Assembly (NCBI RefSeq): GCF_013201545.1
Contig: NZ_CP053746.1
Location: 3,362,501 to 3,426,500 of the forward strand
Length of the DNA: 64,000 nt
Direction of reading: 5' to 3'
Source of the DNA: Pseudomonas graminis
GTDB lineage: Bacteria; Pseudomonadota; Gammaproteobacteria; Pseudomonadales; Pseudomonadaceae
Below, piece after piece: positions 1 to 10,129 of this stretch. The notes beneath the pieces were generated by a model, which saw only the letters and a list, made by a program, of their open reading frames with translations, had not been told where the DNA came from and searched no databases. The stretch's first letter is position 1. The number at the start of each line of letters is the position of its first letter. The position numbers and the translations under genes are program-made.

Positions 1-1650
<1,650 letters not shown>

Positions 1651-1795
1651 TAACACCCAAGCAATCTGCAGAGAGACAGCAGATTGCGGTGTGTGAAGAC
1701 GCATGAAGACGAAAGTTTGCGAACACACAAGCTGCACCTTGATCACATACCCGATTTGCTGAAGCGTTCGAGAGGACGAGTCAGTACCCGAATTT

Positions 1796-1911
1796 CTTGA
1801 CGACCATAGAGCGTTGGAACCACCTGATCCCATCCCGAACTCAGCAGTGAAACGATGCATCGCCGATGGTAGTGTGGGGTTTCCCCATGTGAGAGTAGGT
1901 CATCGTCAAGA
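1796..1911 (+). rRNA. 5S ribosomal RNA
   Basis: The segment matches Pseudomonas 5S rRNA: it opens with CTTGACGACCATAGAGC, contains the conserved CCCGAACTCAG and GTGTGGGGTTTCCCC elements and ends GTCATCGTCAAG, so that the two ends pair. It follows the 23S gene after a spacer of about 145 bases with no tRNA, as is usual for a 16S-23S-5S operon. The exact ends could be off by one or two bases. Confidence 0.95.
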
Positions 1912-1921
1912 TTAAATTCCG

Positions 1922-1957
1922 AAACCCCATCTGCGAAAGCAGATGGGGTTTTGTTTT
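1922..1957 (+). terminator. Rho-independent terminator of the rRNA operon
   Basis: AAACCCCATCTG and CAGATGGGGTTT form a 12-bp stem around a CGAAAG loop, followed by TTGTTTTT, 11 bases after the 5S gene. Confidence 0.9.
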
Positions 1958-1988
1958 TGCGCGTGAAAAAGCTGCTAAGTCACGGTCC

Positions 1989-2020
1989 AAAAAAAACCAC
2001 CCGATAGGGTGGTCTTTTCT
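1989..2020. terminator. Bidirectional hairpin between the rRNA operon and queD
   Basis: An A-run, the stem ACCACCC-GATA-GGGTGGT and a CTTTTCT tract. It reads as a terminator for queD on the minus strand and as a second stop for rRNA transcripts on the plus strand. Confidence 0.75.
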
Positions 2021-2034
2021 TCTGCCAGCAATGG

Positions 2035-2391
2035 TCAGTCACCGCGATACACGCACCCGCTGGTGCATGTCTCATGAATCCGTATAGCGGACAGCTCTGG
2101 CAGCAGTGGTTTCAATTCTTTCCAAATCCACTTCACCAACACTTCACTGGTCGGGTTTTCCAGGCCGGGAATGTCGTTGAGGTAGTTGTGGTCCAGGCGC
2201 TCATACAGAGGCTTGAAGATTGTTTTGATCTCAGAGAAATCGCGAATCCATCCGGTATGGGGATCGGGTTCGCCCTGTAGGTAGATCGCTATACGAAAGG
2301 AGTGACCGTGCAGACGTCCGCACTTGTGCCCATCAGGCACGTGAGGTAGCCGGTGGGCGGACTCGAACGTAAACTCTTTAAAAATTTCCAC
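2035..2391 (-). CDS. queD: 6-carboxy-5,6,7,8-tetrahydropterin synthase (QueD)
   Basis: A 118-residue member of the 6-pyruvoyl-tetrahydropterin synthase/QueD family, which converts dihydroneopterin triphosphate to 6-carboxytetrahydropterin, the first committed step to 7-deazaguanine and queuosine in tRNA. Zinc ligands are visible as His13, His28 and His30, with the QueD catalytic cysteine in CGRLHGHSF (Cys24). The GTG at 2389-2391 is chosen because the product then starts [12 protein letters not shown] as in other pseudomonads; a 16-residue in-frame extension upstream has no family support. It is a single-gene unit ending at the shared hairpin with the rRNA operon. Confidence 0.93.
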   Translation of the reverse strand: MEIFKEFTFESAHRLPHVPDGHKCGRLHGHSFRIAIYLQGEPDPHTGWIRDFSEIKTIFKPLYERLDHNYLNDIPGLENPTSEVLVKWIWKELKPLLPELSAIRIHETCTSGCVYRGD

Positions 2392-2494
2392 GGTGATATA
2401 AGCCTTGAGAAGTGGCGATCGCCAGCGCGATAAATGCAAGCGGCGAGTTTATCAGTAATGGTTTAGCGAGTGACAGGCAGACCTGGCCGCGTGG

Positions 2495-3577
2495 TTAAAC
2501 CAGAGGCTCCAGTCGTTGGGCGAGACGGCCCGTGTCAACGAGTTCAAGAAATTCGTCCCCCAGCCGCTGACTGCTTTCCATTGCAGCACGCCAGTACCAT
2601 TGGCGATCCGCATCCCTGCCTACGAACCGTTTAAAGTCGCTTCGATCAGGCAGCTTGCCGTAGGGCAGCGTGGCCAGATACGCCTTGGAGGGCGCGAGCA
2701 GCACGACGTCTTGAAGCCGAGTCTGATCGCCTCTGCGCCAGGGCAGTGTCTTGTCAAACCAGCCAGGGATGATTTTGTCGGTGAAATGCGGATACAGCAC
2801 GATGTCGCTTCCGCTGTATGGAAGATCCAAGTGGTAGTCGAGCAGGCCGCCATCCCGGAACATTCCTGCGCCGATACCGGGTATCTCTGGAACGCCCTCC
2901 ATGACCATCGGAATGAAGCCTGACGCCAGCAATGCCTGGCGCAGGTTCGATGTGTCCAGTGGCAAGCATCGGGATGGGAAATCAGTCAATGGCAGGAGGG
3001 GAGGGGCAAGGCGCGGGTCGTGCATGATCAGCCGCTCGAAATGCCGTGACAGGCGCGCGCGCCCGATCAGGTTGTCAGCGATGACGGCCCCCAGTCCCAG
3101 ACTCAACCCTGCGCGATGATCCCGGGCAAGCAAGCCCCGGCTTTTGACGATCATTACGTTGAGACGGTAATGGGGATTCGCCAGGACGTGTGCGTCATCC
3201 GCCTGCAAAAGCGCATCGAGCATCGTCACACAGCTGCGGGAGACCTGCGCCATCGTTACGCCTTTGGCGAAGCTCTGCTCGGTGTACAAACGCCCAAGTC
3301 GCTGAAGACCTGCAACGGGGTCCGGCAGGCATGCGCTTGCAAAGCGCCACGAACCGATGGAAGCACCAATCAATGATCGCTCCCGTTGAGCTCGGGGGAG
3401 CCATTCGCCAAACAGCGCCAGATCCAGGCCCTGAATGCCCAGTGCTTTCGGGCCTCCCGCCGCGCCAGGGATAATGCCAACGTCAATCGGCGACAGGCCT
3501 TGCTCCCTGATCCGCGTCATTGCGCGCCTGCCGGCCTTGATAGTCAATGAAGGATGTTTGATGTGAATGTTGCTCAT
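2495..3577 (-). CDS. Patatin-like phospholipase family protein
   Basis: 360 residues. The patatin fold is shown by an oxyanion-type glycine-rich loop (PGAAGGPKALG, about residues 37-47), the nucleophile elbow GASIG with Ser73, and the DGG motif at Asp242, giving the Ser-Asp catalytic dyad. The first 30 residues are basic and lack a signal peptide, so the enzyme is probably cytoplasmic or membrane-peripheral. The substrate cannot be predicted. It diverges from the PepSY/two-component operon over a 163-bp intergenic region that carries a BqsR-like box, so co-regulation is possible but not shown. Confidence 0.85.
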   Translation of the reverse strand: MSNIHIKHPSLTIKAGRRAMTRIREQGLSPIDVGIIPGAAGGPKALGIQGLDLALFGEWLPRAQRERSLIGASIGSWRFASACLPDPVAGLQRLGRLYTEQSFAKGVTMAQVSRSCVTMLDALLQADDAHVLANPHYRLNVMIVKSRGLLARDHRAGLSLGLGAVIADNLIGRARLSRHFERLIMHDPRLAPPLLPLTDFPSRCLPLDTSNLRQALLASGFIPMVMEGVPEIPGIGAGMFRDGGLLDYHLDLPYSGSDIVLYPHFTDKIIPGWFDKTLPWRRGDQTRLQDVVLLAPSKAYLATLPYGKLPDRSDFKRFVGRDADRQWYWRAAMESSQRLGDEFLELVDTGRLAQRLEPLV

Positions 3578-3670
3578 GGCCCCTCCGGGGTCGGACTGGG
3601 GCGAATAATACCGTGGATCCCGCTTTCATCGACTGACGGTAGATAGGGTAGTGGCACGTAGCCAGATAAA

Positions 3671-3702
3671 TTCAGCTTCAATTAAGTTCGCGCGTTTATG
3701 GT
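3671..3702 (+). promoter_or_regulatory. Candidate BqsR box and promoter of the PepSY/two-component operon
   Basis: TTCAG (3671-3675), six bases, then TTAAG (3682-3686). This is one base off the tandem TTAAG-N6-TTAAG element that, as I recall, is reported for P. aeruginosa BqsR. A TATGGT -10-like hexamer follows 10 bases later at 3697-3702, so the direct repeat occupies the -35 position, the usual arrangement for an OmpR-class activator. The site is about 55-70 bp upstream of the first PepSY gene. Confidence 0.6.
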
Positions 3703-3740
3703 GGGCTCCGTAACCAACCAGAACCCAACGGAGATTCACC

Positions 3741-4049
3741 ATGAAAATTCTGACTGCCTTCATCGCTGCCACCGCATTCACTTTCACAGCAGGTTACGTC
3801 CAGGCTCGAGACCTTGGTCCTGACGAGGCGCTGAAACTGCGGGATGCAGGTACTATTCAATCCTTTGAAAAGCTCAACGCCGTCGCTTTGGCCAAGCACC
3901 CGAAATCCACTATCACGGACACCGAGCTGGAACAGGAATATGGCAAGTACGTTTACCAGATCGAACTGCGAGATGCTCAAGGTGTGGAGTGGGACGTTGA
4001 AGTCGATGCCGTCAGCGGCCAGATACTCAAAGACCACCAGGACGCCTGA
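3741..4049 (+). CDS. Exported PepSY-domain protein (BqsP/CarP-like position)
   Basis: 102 residues: a signal peptide of about 22 residues ending near YVQA, then one PepSY repeat (roughly 40-100) with the family's E-Y-G-K-Y-V-Y-Q-I-E-L pattern and a closing VSGQIL. PepSY domains are small periplasmic or extracytoplasmic modules. In P. aeruginosa two such genes precede the ferrous-iron/calcium-responsive two-component system BqsRS (CarRS), and the same order is seen here. A purine-rich ribosome binding site (ACGGAGA) precedes the ATG. Its stop codon overlaps the next gene, so the two are translationally coupled. Direct function unknown. Confidence 0.82.
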   Translation: MKILTAFIAATAFTFTAGYVQARDLGPDEALKLRDAGTIQSFEKLNAVALAKHPKSTITDTELEQEYGKYVYQIELRDAQGVEWDVEVDAVSGQILKDHQDA

Positions 4050-4378
4050 TGATCGCCAGTAAGCGTCCCGCCAAGCGTTTCGTTTACTGTCTTGTGGCCG
4101 CCTGTGCGGTCGCCCCAAGCGTCGCGTGCCTGGCTCGGGACCTGAATCAGGACGAGGTGCTTGAGCTGCGCAGGAGAGGTGTGATTCTGCCGCTTGAGCA
4201 GTTCATCGATCAGGCACTGGGACGTTACCCCGGCTCCAAGCTGCTTGAAGCCGAACTTGAAGAAAAGCACGGCGTGTTGGTGTACGAGATCGAGCTTCTC
4301 ACCGCCGATCATGTTGTGCGCGAACTCAAATTTGATGCCGGTGACAGCCGCCTGTTGCAAGACAAGGAAGACGATTGA
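4049..4378 (+). CDS. Second exported PepSY-domain protein (BqsQ/CarO-like position)
   Basis: 109 residues, with a long basic N-terminus and hydrophobic signal segment (about 1-29, ending ACLA) and one PepSY repeat; it shares the RDL-(N/G)-x-DE-x-LELR beginning with its upstream neighbour, so the pair looks like a tandem duplication that diverged. The ATG overlaps the stop of the first PepSY gene, and its TGA overlaps the start of the response regulator. Tight coupling suggests the four proteins are made together, with the PepSY pair acting in the periplasm near the sensor. Function is inferred from context only. Confidence 0.8.
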   Translation: MIASKRPAKRFVYCLVAACAVAPSVACLARDLNQDEVLELRRRGVILPLEQFIDQALGRYPGSKLLEAELEEKHGVLVYEIELLTADHVVRELKFDAGDSRLLQDKEDD

Positions 4379-5046
4379 TGCGTTTGTTATTGGTTGAGGA
4401 TCACGTCCCCCTGGCGGACGAGCTCATCAGTACGCTGGGCCGGCAGGGCTATGCGATCGACTGGCTGACCGACGGCCGCGACGCTATTCATCAAGGCGCC
4501 ACAGAGCCTTACGACCTGATCGTGCTTGACCTCGGCCTGCCAGGCGTTCCCGGGCTTGAGGTGCTGCAGAAGTGGCGCGCGGCCGGGCTGTCCACCCCCG
4601 TACTCATCCTGACGGCGCGGGCCTCCTGGGCCGAACGTATCGAAGGTCTCAAGGCCGGCGCTGACGACTATCTGACCAAACCCTTTCACCCCGAAGAACT
4701 GCAGCTGCGCATACAGGCGCTGCTTCGCCGTGTCCGAGGTCTGGCCAATCAGCCGAAGCTCGAATCCGCTGGCTTGCACCTGGATGAAGGGCGCCAGTGC
4801 GTCAGTCGCGGGGAGGAGGAAGTCCAGCTCACTGCTGCAGAGTTTCGTCTGCTGCGTTATTTCATGCTGCATCCCGGACAGATTCTCTCCAAAAGTCATC
4901 TGGCCGAGCATCTTTATGACGGCGAGAACGAGCGGGACTCGAACGTAATCGAGGTCCACGTCAATCATTTGCGCCGCAAGCTTGGTCGGGCCGTGGTCGA
5001 GACGCGGCGCGGGCAAGGCTATCGTTTTGCCGGGACGGGCGAGTGA
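4378..5046 (+). CDS. bqsR: OmpR-family response regulator (BqsR/CarR-like)
   Basis: 222 residues: receiver domain (1-115) with the acidic pair in VEDH, phospho-acceptor Asp51 in IVLDLGLPG and the conserved Lys in LTKPF, then a winged-helix DNA-binding domain (about 125-220) with the typical [18 protein letters not shown] recognition-helix region. I take the ATG at 4378, which overlaps the preceding stop, rather than the in-frame TTG one codon earlier. The gene order PepSY-PepSY-regulator-kinase and the TTCAG-N6-TTAAG element in front support assignment to BqsR/CarR, the Fe(II)- and calcium-linked regulator of P. aeruginosa; other OmpR regulators cannot be fully excluded. Confidence 0.82.
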   Translation: MRLLLVEDHVPLADELISTLGRQGYAIDWLTDGRDAIHQGATEPYDLIVLDLGLPGVPGLEVLQKWRAAGLSTPVLILTARASWAERIEGLKAGADDYLTKPFHPEELQLRIQALLRRVRGLANQPKLESAGLHLDEGRQCVSRGEEEVQLTAAEFRLLRYFMLHPGQILSKSHLAEHLYDGENERDSNVIEVHVNHLRRKLGRAVVETRRGQGYRFAGTGE

Positions 5047-6401
5047 GGTCGATACAGCGACGCTTGAGTCTGGGCCTGATCAGCGTCCTGCTGATTGTTG
5101 GACTGGTCCTGGCGCAGATCAGCCTGTGGCTCTTCGAAGTTGGCTTGCAGCGTTATCTGGAATCAGGCCTGCGCAATGAGAGCGAGCTGCTGCTAGTGGC
5201 ATTGGTGCGCGGCCCCGGCGGCCTGCAGCTCGATGAGCATCGGCTGTCGCCCGGCTATCAGCGACCCTATTCCGGCCACTATTTTCGAATTGATGTGGAA
5301 CACGGTCATTGGCGCTCGCGCTCGTTGTGGGATCTGGAGTTGCCGCATCCCGGGCAACCCGGCCTGCATGCCGACCTTGCCTTGGAAAAGACCGATCAAT
5401 CGCTGTTGCTGCTGCACACCGATTACCGCAAGTTCGGACAGACCATCTCCATCACCGTCGCTCAGGACTACACCCCGGTGCGAGACAGTTTCGCACTGGT
5501 CCAGCGCATCGGTCTCGGGCTGGGACTGATGGCCCTGGTGTTGATTCTTGTGCTGCAGCGCGTCACGGTTCGCCGCGCCTTGCGCCCGCTGGAAAGGGCC
5601 AGAGAGCAGATTTTTCAACTGCAACAAGGGCAGCGCTCGCAACTTGATGAGCGAGTGCCAGTGGAGCTTGAGCCGCTGGTTGCGCAGATCAATCATCTGC
5701 TGGCCCATACCGAGGACAGTCTCAAACGATCGCGCAACGCCCTTGGCAATCTGGGCCACGCACTGAAGACGCCGCTGGCCGTGCTGATGAGCCTGGCCGA
5801 AGGCGACAGGCTGGCGGGCCACCCGCACGTGCGCGACACGTTGCGCGATCAGCTGCAGCACATTCAGCAGCGGCTTGAGCGTGAGCTCAATCGAGCGCGC
5901 TTGTCAGGCGATGCCTTGCCAGGCGCACGGTTTGATTGTGCTGCGGAGATCCCCGGGCTGTTCTCCACATTGCGGATGATTCATGGCGAGCATCTGGAAC
6001 TGAGCAGTGAGATATCTGCGGATCTGTTTCTGCCGTGGGACCGTGAAGACATCCTTGAGTTGTTGGGCAACGTCATGGACAACGCCTGCAAGTGGGCCGA
6101 CAGCGAGGTCAGGCTAACCATCGCCAGAGGCGCTGATGGCTACTGGCTGTTGATCGACGACGATGGCCCGGGTATCCCTGTTCAGCATCGCGATGAAGTC
6201 ATCGGCCGTGGCAATCGTCTGGACGAGCAAGTGACCGGCCACGGTCTGGGACTCGGCATCGTCAAGGACATCGTCGAGGCGTGGGGCGGGCGCATTCAGT
6301 TGCTGGACAGCCCACTGGGTGGGCTGCAAGTTCGTATCGATCTGCCCGAGCGACTCAGCCCGCAACTGCCGGGGACCGAAAGCGCTCGTCAACCCTCGTG
6401 A
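5043..6401 (+). CDS. bqsS: Two-component sensor histidine kinase (BqsS/CarS-like)
   Basis: 452 residues starting at a GTG that overlaps the regulator's stop. Layout: TM1 (about 12-34), a periplasmic segment of roughly 120 residues, TM2 (about 158-180), HAMP-like linker, HisKA box [11 protein letters not shown] with phospho-acceptor His239, and a HATPase_c domain with N-box [10 protein letters not shown] and G-boxes DDDGPGIP and GHGLGLGI. It should phosphorylate the upstream regulator. The Fe(II)-binding RExxE motif I recall for P. aeruginosa BqsS is not literally present in the periplasmic part; the nearest match is RNESE at 44-48, so ligand identity is open. Confidence 0.82.
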   Translation: MRSIQRRLSLGLISVLLIVGLVLAQISLWLFEVGLQRYLESGLRNESELLLVALVRGPGGLQLDEHRLSPGYQRPYSGHYFRIDVEHGHWRSRSLWDLELPHPGQPGLHADLALEKTDQSLLLLHTDYRKFGQTISITVAQDYTPVRDSFALVQRIGLGLGLMALVLILVLQRVTVRRALRPLERAREQIFQLQQGQRSQLDERVPVELEPLVAQINHLLAHTEDSLKRSRNALGNLGHALKTPLAVLMSLAEGDRLAGHPHVRDTLRDQLQHIQQRLERELNRARLSGDALPGARFDCAAEIPGLFSTLRMIHGEHLELSSEISADLFLPWDREDILELLGNVMDNACKWADSEVRLTIARGADGYWLLIDDDGPGIPVQHRDEVIGRGNRLDEQVTGHGLGLGIVKDIVEAWGGRIQLLDSPLGGLQVRIDLPERLSPQLPGTESARQPS

Positions 6402-6483
6402 CCTCAACTTTTTGTGCGCCGGGCCGTTAACCGTAAAGGAACCCCAACGACTCAACGCACAAAAACAAAGGGTCATGACTTCT

Positions 6484-8163
6484 ATGCGGCTAAATCTCAA
6501 AGCCAAAGTACTTTCGCTCGCCGTGCTCCCCGTGTTGGTGTTCGCACTGATCATCAGCGCCAGCACCGTCATCATGCTGCGGGAGCAGGGCAAACGCGAA
6601 GTCGAGGAAACCCGCCAGCACCTGCTCGCGGAGGCCAAAGCCACGTTGCAGAGTTATGTGGCTGTTGCGCTAGGCACCATCAAACCGCTGTATGACGCCT
6701 CGGCTCCGGGTGACATGGAAGCCCGCGCGCAAGTCATCAAAATGCTTTCCCAAGTCAACTACGCCAAGGACGGGTACTTCTTCGGCTACGACTCGCAGGC
6801 GGTGCGGCTGTTCAAGGGCAATAGCCCCGACGGCATCGGCAAGAGCTTCAAGGACGTTCGCGATCCAAAAGGCGTTTTCGTCAATGCCGGCCTGGTTGAG
6901 GTGGCGAAAGCGGGTACTCATTACCTGGAATATTCCTCCGCGCTGCCCGGGTCGAGCGAACTGGTGCCCAAACTGGGCTACACCGAGTATCTGCCGAAGT
7001 GGGACATGGCCTTTGGGTCGTCGATCAACCTGGATAACATCGATGCCAAAGTCGCAGAGCTGCAGAAGAATGTGTCCGAGCGCCGGCAGAATATGCTCGT
7101 CAGCATCATTGGCATCACGCTGCTGGTATTGGTGATTATCGCAGCGGTGGGTTTCTGGATCGCGGGCGGTATTCTGCGGCCGCTGCGCCTGATGAAAGCC
7201 AACCTCGATGATATCGCCGCCGGAGAGGGCGATCTGACCCAGCGCCTGGCGGTGACCTCCCAGGACGAACTTGGCGAACTGGCCGGGTCGTTTAATCGCT
7301 TTGTCGACAAGATCCACGGCCTGGTCCGGCAGATTGCCGAGATGACCGCGCAGCTGACTGGGCTGGTGGGCGAGGTGACCGATCAGGCGCAGCGCTCCGA
7401 GCAGGCAATGGAGCGTCAGCGCCATGAAACCGACCAGGTCGCCACGGCGATCAATCAGATGTCGGCTGCGGCCCAGGAAGTCGCAAAGAGCGCGCAGGGT
7501 GCCTCGGTCGCGGCGCAGCAAACCGATGCTGAAGGTCAGGCCGCCAAGCGAGTGGTTGACGGCAGCATCCAGCAGATTCACGCGCTGGTAAACGACATCC
7601 GTCACAGCGGCACCTCGCTGGACAGCCTGCAAAATGATGTGACGTCCATTGTCGGTGTGCTTGGGGTAATTCGTTCCATCGCCGATCAGACCAACCTGCT
7701 GGCACTCAACGCCGCCATCGAAGCCGCGCGTGCCGGGGAAGCGGGCCGCGGGTTCGCGGTGGTGGCCGACGAAGTGCGTGCGCTGGCCAGCCGCACGCAG
7801 CAAAGCACTCAGGAAATCCAGGGCATGATCGACCGCTTGCAGCAAGGCACCCAAGGCGCGGTGCAGGCGATGCGACGCTCAAGCGAGGCGGGCGATGGGA
7901 CGTCCGCCCGGGCTAATGAAGCCGGGGCATCGCTGGACAAAATCGGTCAGCTGATCGGCACGATCAACGCCATGAACGCGCAGATTGCCAGCGCCGCAGA
8001 AGAGCAGACGGCCGTGGCGGAAGAGATTAATCGCAGCGTTCACCAGATCGCGGTGGCGGTCGAAAGCGTGGCCGATGAAACCCGCCACAGCGCCTCCACG
8101 TCGCGCAATCTCACGGAGTTGAATCAGCGCCTTGGCCAGTTGGTCCGGCAGTTCAGAATCTAG
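6484..8163 (+). CDS. Methyl-accepting chemotaxis protein, single-Cache type (CtpM-like)
   Basis: 559 residues: TM1 (about 8-30), a periplasmic sCache-type ligand domain (about 35-190, with [13 protein letters not shown] and the [10 protein letters not shown] segment), TM2 (about 205-227), HAMP ([11 protein letters not shown]) and a cytoplasmic signalling domain containing the invariant hairpin tip [16 protein letters not shown]. No C-terminal pentapeptide for CheR is seen. In P. aeruginosa the malate receptor CtpM (PA2652) lies in this same neighbourhood, so C4-dicarboxylate sensing is a reasonable guess. The start is ambiguous: ATG at 6475 sits only two bases after AAAGGG, while 6484 gives a workable spacing. 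Confidence 0.85.
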   Translation: MRLNLKAKVLSLAVLPVLVFALIISASTVIMLREQGKREVEETRQHLLAEAKATLQSYVAVALGTIKPLYDASAPGDMEARAQVIKMLSQVNYAKDGYFFGYDSQAVRLFKGNSPDGIGKSFKDVRDPKGVFVNAGLVEVAKAGTHYLEYSSALPGSSELVPKLGYTEYLPKWDMAFGSSINLDNIDAKVAELQKNVSERRQNMLVSIIGITLLVLVIIAAVGFWIAGGILRPLRLMKANLDDIAAGEGDLTQRLAVTSQDELGELAGSFNRFVDKIHGLVRQIAEMTAQLTGLVGEVTDQAQRSEQAMERQRHETDQVATAINQMSAAAQEVAKSAQGASVAAQQTDAEGQAAKRVVDGSIQQIHALVNDIRHSGTSLDSLQNDVTSIVGVLGVIRSIADQTNLLALNAAIEAARAGEAGRGFAVVADEVRALASRTQQSTQEIQGMIDRLQQGTQGAVQAMRRSSEAGDGTSARANEAGASLDKIGQLIGTINAMNAQIASAAEEQTAVAEEINRSVHQIAVAVESVADETRHSASTSRNLTELNQRLGQLVRQFRI

Positions 8164-8305
8164 GCCGGGGTGGCGGGCCAGGCTCGGGGCCCGCTGCCCG
8201 CACTTCCTCCATTGACCTTGCGCTTCAGGTGCGGCACTCCTGCGGCGATTGGCGGACTAAGCATCAGACCGTGTGCTTGGCGCGGTGTAATTACATGGAA
8301 GAAAC

Positions 8306-9370
8306 ATGAACGAAACCGCGCTACAAAGTAAAACCCTGTTGCTGTTATTGGTATTGGTGACCATCGCGTTCATCTGGATCCTTCTGCCGTTCTACGGCGC
8401 AGTGTTCTGGGCGGTGATCCTCGGCATCATCTTTGCGCCGCTGCAACGCCGCCTTCTGGCTCGCTTCAACTGGCAGCGCAACCTGACGTCCTTGTGCACG
8501 CTGATGATCTGTCTGGTCATCGCGATCCTGCCGGTGATCGTCATCGCGGCGTTGATGGTTCAAGAGGGTGCGACGCTTTACAAGAATGTGGAAAGTGGTC
8601 AGCTCGACATTGCCAAGTACCTGGCTGAATTTAAAGTCCTGTTGCCACCCTATGTGCAGCATTGGCTTGATCGGCTCGGCATGGGGGACTTCAACGGCCT
8701 GCGCGACAAGATCGCCAAAAGCGCGATGCAGGGCAGCAACTACCTGGCCACCCAGGCGTTCAGCTTTGGGCAGGGCACGTTCGATTTCGTCGTCAGCTTT
8801 TTCATCATGCTGTACTTGCTGTTCTTTTTCCTGCGCGATGGCCAAGAGCTGACACGCAAGATCCGCATCGCGATTCCGCTGGCCGAGCCGCAGAAGCGCC
8901 GCTTGCAGTTGAAGTTCACCCGTGTCGTGCGCGCGACGGTGAAGGGCAACATTGTGGTAGCGGTGACTCAAGGCGCGCTGGGCGGGTTTATTTTCTGGGC
9001 GCTGGATATCCCGAGCGCTTTGCTGTGGGCGGTGATGATGGCGTTTCTGTCGTTGCTGCCGGCGGTGGGGGCTGGGATTGTCTGGGCGCCGGTGGCGCTG
9101 TATTTCCTGCTCAGCGGGATGATCTGGCAGGGCGTGGTGTTGGGGCTGTTCGGGATATTCGTGATCGGGCTGGTGGATAATGTGTTGCGTCCGATCCTGG
9201 TGGGCAAGGACACGCGGATGCCCGATTACCTGATTCTGATTTCGACGTTGGGCGGAATGGCGGTGTTCGGGTTGAACGGGTTTGTGATCGGGCCGATGGT
9301 AGCGGCGCTGTTTATGTCGACGTGGGCGTTGTTTACCGGCGACAAGAAAACCGTTCGATTGCCTGGTTAG
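8306..9370 (+). CDS. AI-2E family transporter (YdiK/TqsA-type permease)
   Basis: 354 residues of a polytopic membrane protein: two hydrophobic hairpins at 10-40 and 62-90, a more polar middle part (about 95-145), and five or so membrane segments from 150 to 340. The family pattern is visible in VVSFFIMLYLLFFFLRDG and in DNVLRPILVGKDTRMPDYL near the C-terminus. Members of PF01594 include AI-2 exporters and sodium/proton antiporters, so the substrate is not defined. The gene stands alone and is followed by the long inverted repeat. Confidence 0.85.
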   Translation: MNETALQSKTLLLLLVLVTIAFIWILLPFYGAVFWAVILGIIFAPLQRRLLARFNWQRNLTSLCTLMICLVIAILPVIVIAALMVQEGATLYKNVESGQLDIAKYLAEFKVLLPPYVQHWLDRLGMGDFNGLRDKIAKSAMQGSNYLATQAFSFGQGTFDFVVSFFIMLYLLFFFLRDGQELTRKIRIAIPLAEPQKRRLQLKFTRVVRATVKGNIVVAVTQGALGGFIFWALDIPSALLWAVMMAFLSLLPAVGAGIVWAPVALYFLLSGMIWQGVVLGLFGIFVIGLVDNVLRPILVGKDTRMPDYLILISTLGGMAVFGLNGFVIGPMVAALFMSTWALFTGDKKTVRLPG

Positions 9371-9376
9371 CCTTTA

Positions 9377-10059
9377 AAAGCATCTGCCTAGGGGCAGATA
9401 TTTCGCCTTCGGCGAGTTACTTGGAAAAGCCCCCCAAGTAACCAAGGGGGCCTGCTCCTGGCTAGGCCCCTCGTTCCTCGGGGTTCCTTCACTCCGGTCC
9501 CGCTCCGTAGGCCCGCGCCGAACGGACATCCATGTCCTGACGGCGCTCTCGCCGCATCCATGCGGCTCGACCCACTGCGCGAGACCTGCATTCAGCCTGC
9601 ACCCAAGTCGCGATTTGACGTCGTCTGGACTACCTGCGCATGAAGATCAAGATCAAAAGCTTCCCGGCTAAAGCCGGTCCCACATTAGAGGTCGCCTCGA
9701 CTATCACTGGAGGCATGCGCTGCTGTTAGTGGGACCGGCTTTAGCCGGGAAGCCTGTGATCTGGTTTTGCCTTTGCCTTTTGCTTTTGATCTTCATACGC
9801 AGTTGGTCCAGACGACGCCAATCGCGACTTTGGTGCAGGCTGAACGCAGGTTTTGCGCAGTGTGCCGAGCCGCATGGATGCGGCGAGAGCGCCGTCAGGA
9901 CATGGATGTCCGTTCGGCGCGGGCCCACGGAGCAAGACCGGAGTGAGGGTATTCCGACGAAGGAGGAACCAAACCGAGAGCAAGCACCCTTGGTTACTTG
10001 GGGTGCTTTTCCAAGTAACTCGCCGAAGGCGAAATATCTGCCGTTAGGCAGATGCTCTT
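9377..10059. repeat. Giant imperfect inverted repeat (arms about 307 and 331 bp, 45-bp loop)
   Basis: The left arm (9377-9683) is repeated in reverse complement in the right arm (9729-10059). Both arms run from a GCATCTGCC/GGCAGATGC outer end, through TTTCGCCTTCGGCGAGTTAC, a highly conserved GCGCCGAACGGACATCCATG block and GCCGCATCCATGCGGCTCG, to an inner REP-like GGGACCGGCTTTAGCCGGGA. The few indels lie mainly in the middle. Short reading frames of 64-67 codons with matching products occur in both arms and are probably not genes. The element fills the gap between the AI-2E permease and the nuoN terminator. Confidence 0.88.
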
Positions 10060-10082
10060 GATCCTCTAAAATCCAAAGCCAT

Positions 10083-10114
10083 AAAAAAACCCTGCTCGAA
10101 GGCAGGGTTTTTTG
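10083..10114. terminator. Terminator of the nuo operon
   Basis: AAAAAAACCCTGC-TCGAAG-GCAGGGTTTTTT: a short GC stem with an A-run on one side and a T-run on the other, so it can work in both directions. It lies 16 bases after the nuoN stop codon on the minus strand. Confidence 0.88.
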
Positions 10115-10129
10115 TGCATCACTCAATCA

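Noticed and set aside
9388..10126. Short ORFs in the giant inverted repeat (for example 67 and 64 codons with matching products)
   Set aside because: They follow from the repeat's sequence in both arms, lack good ribosome binding sites and match commonly misannotated repeat ORFs.
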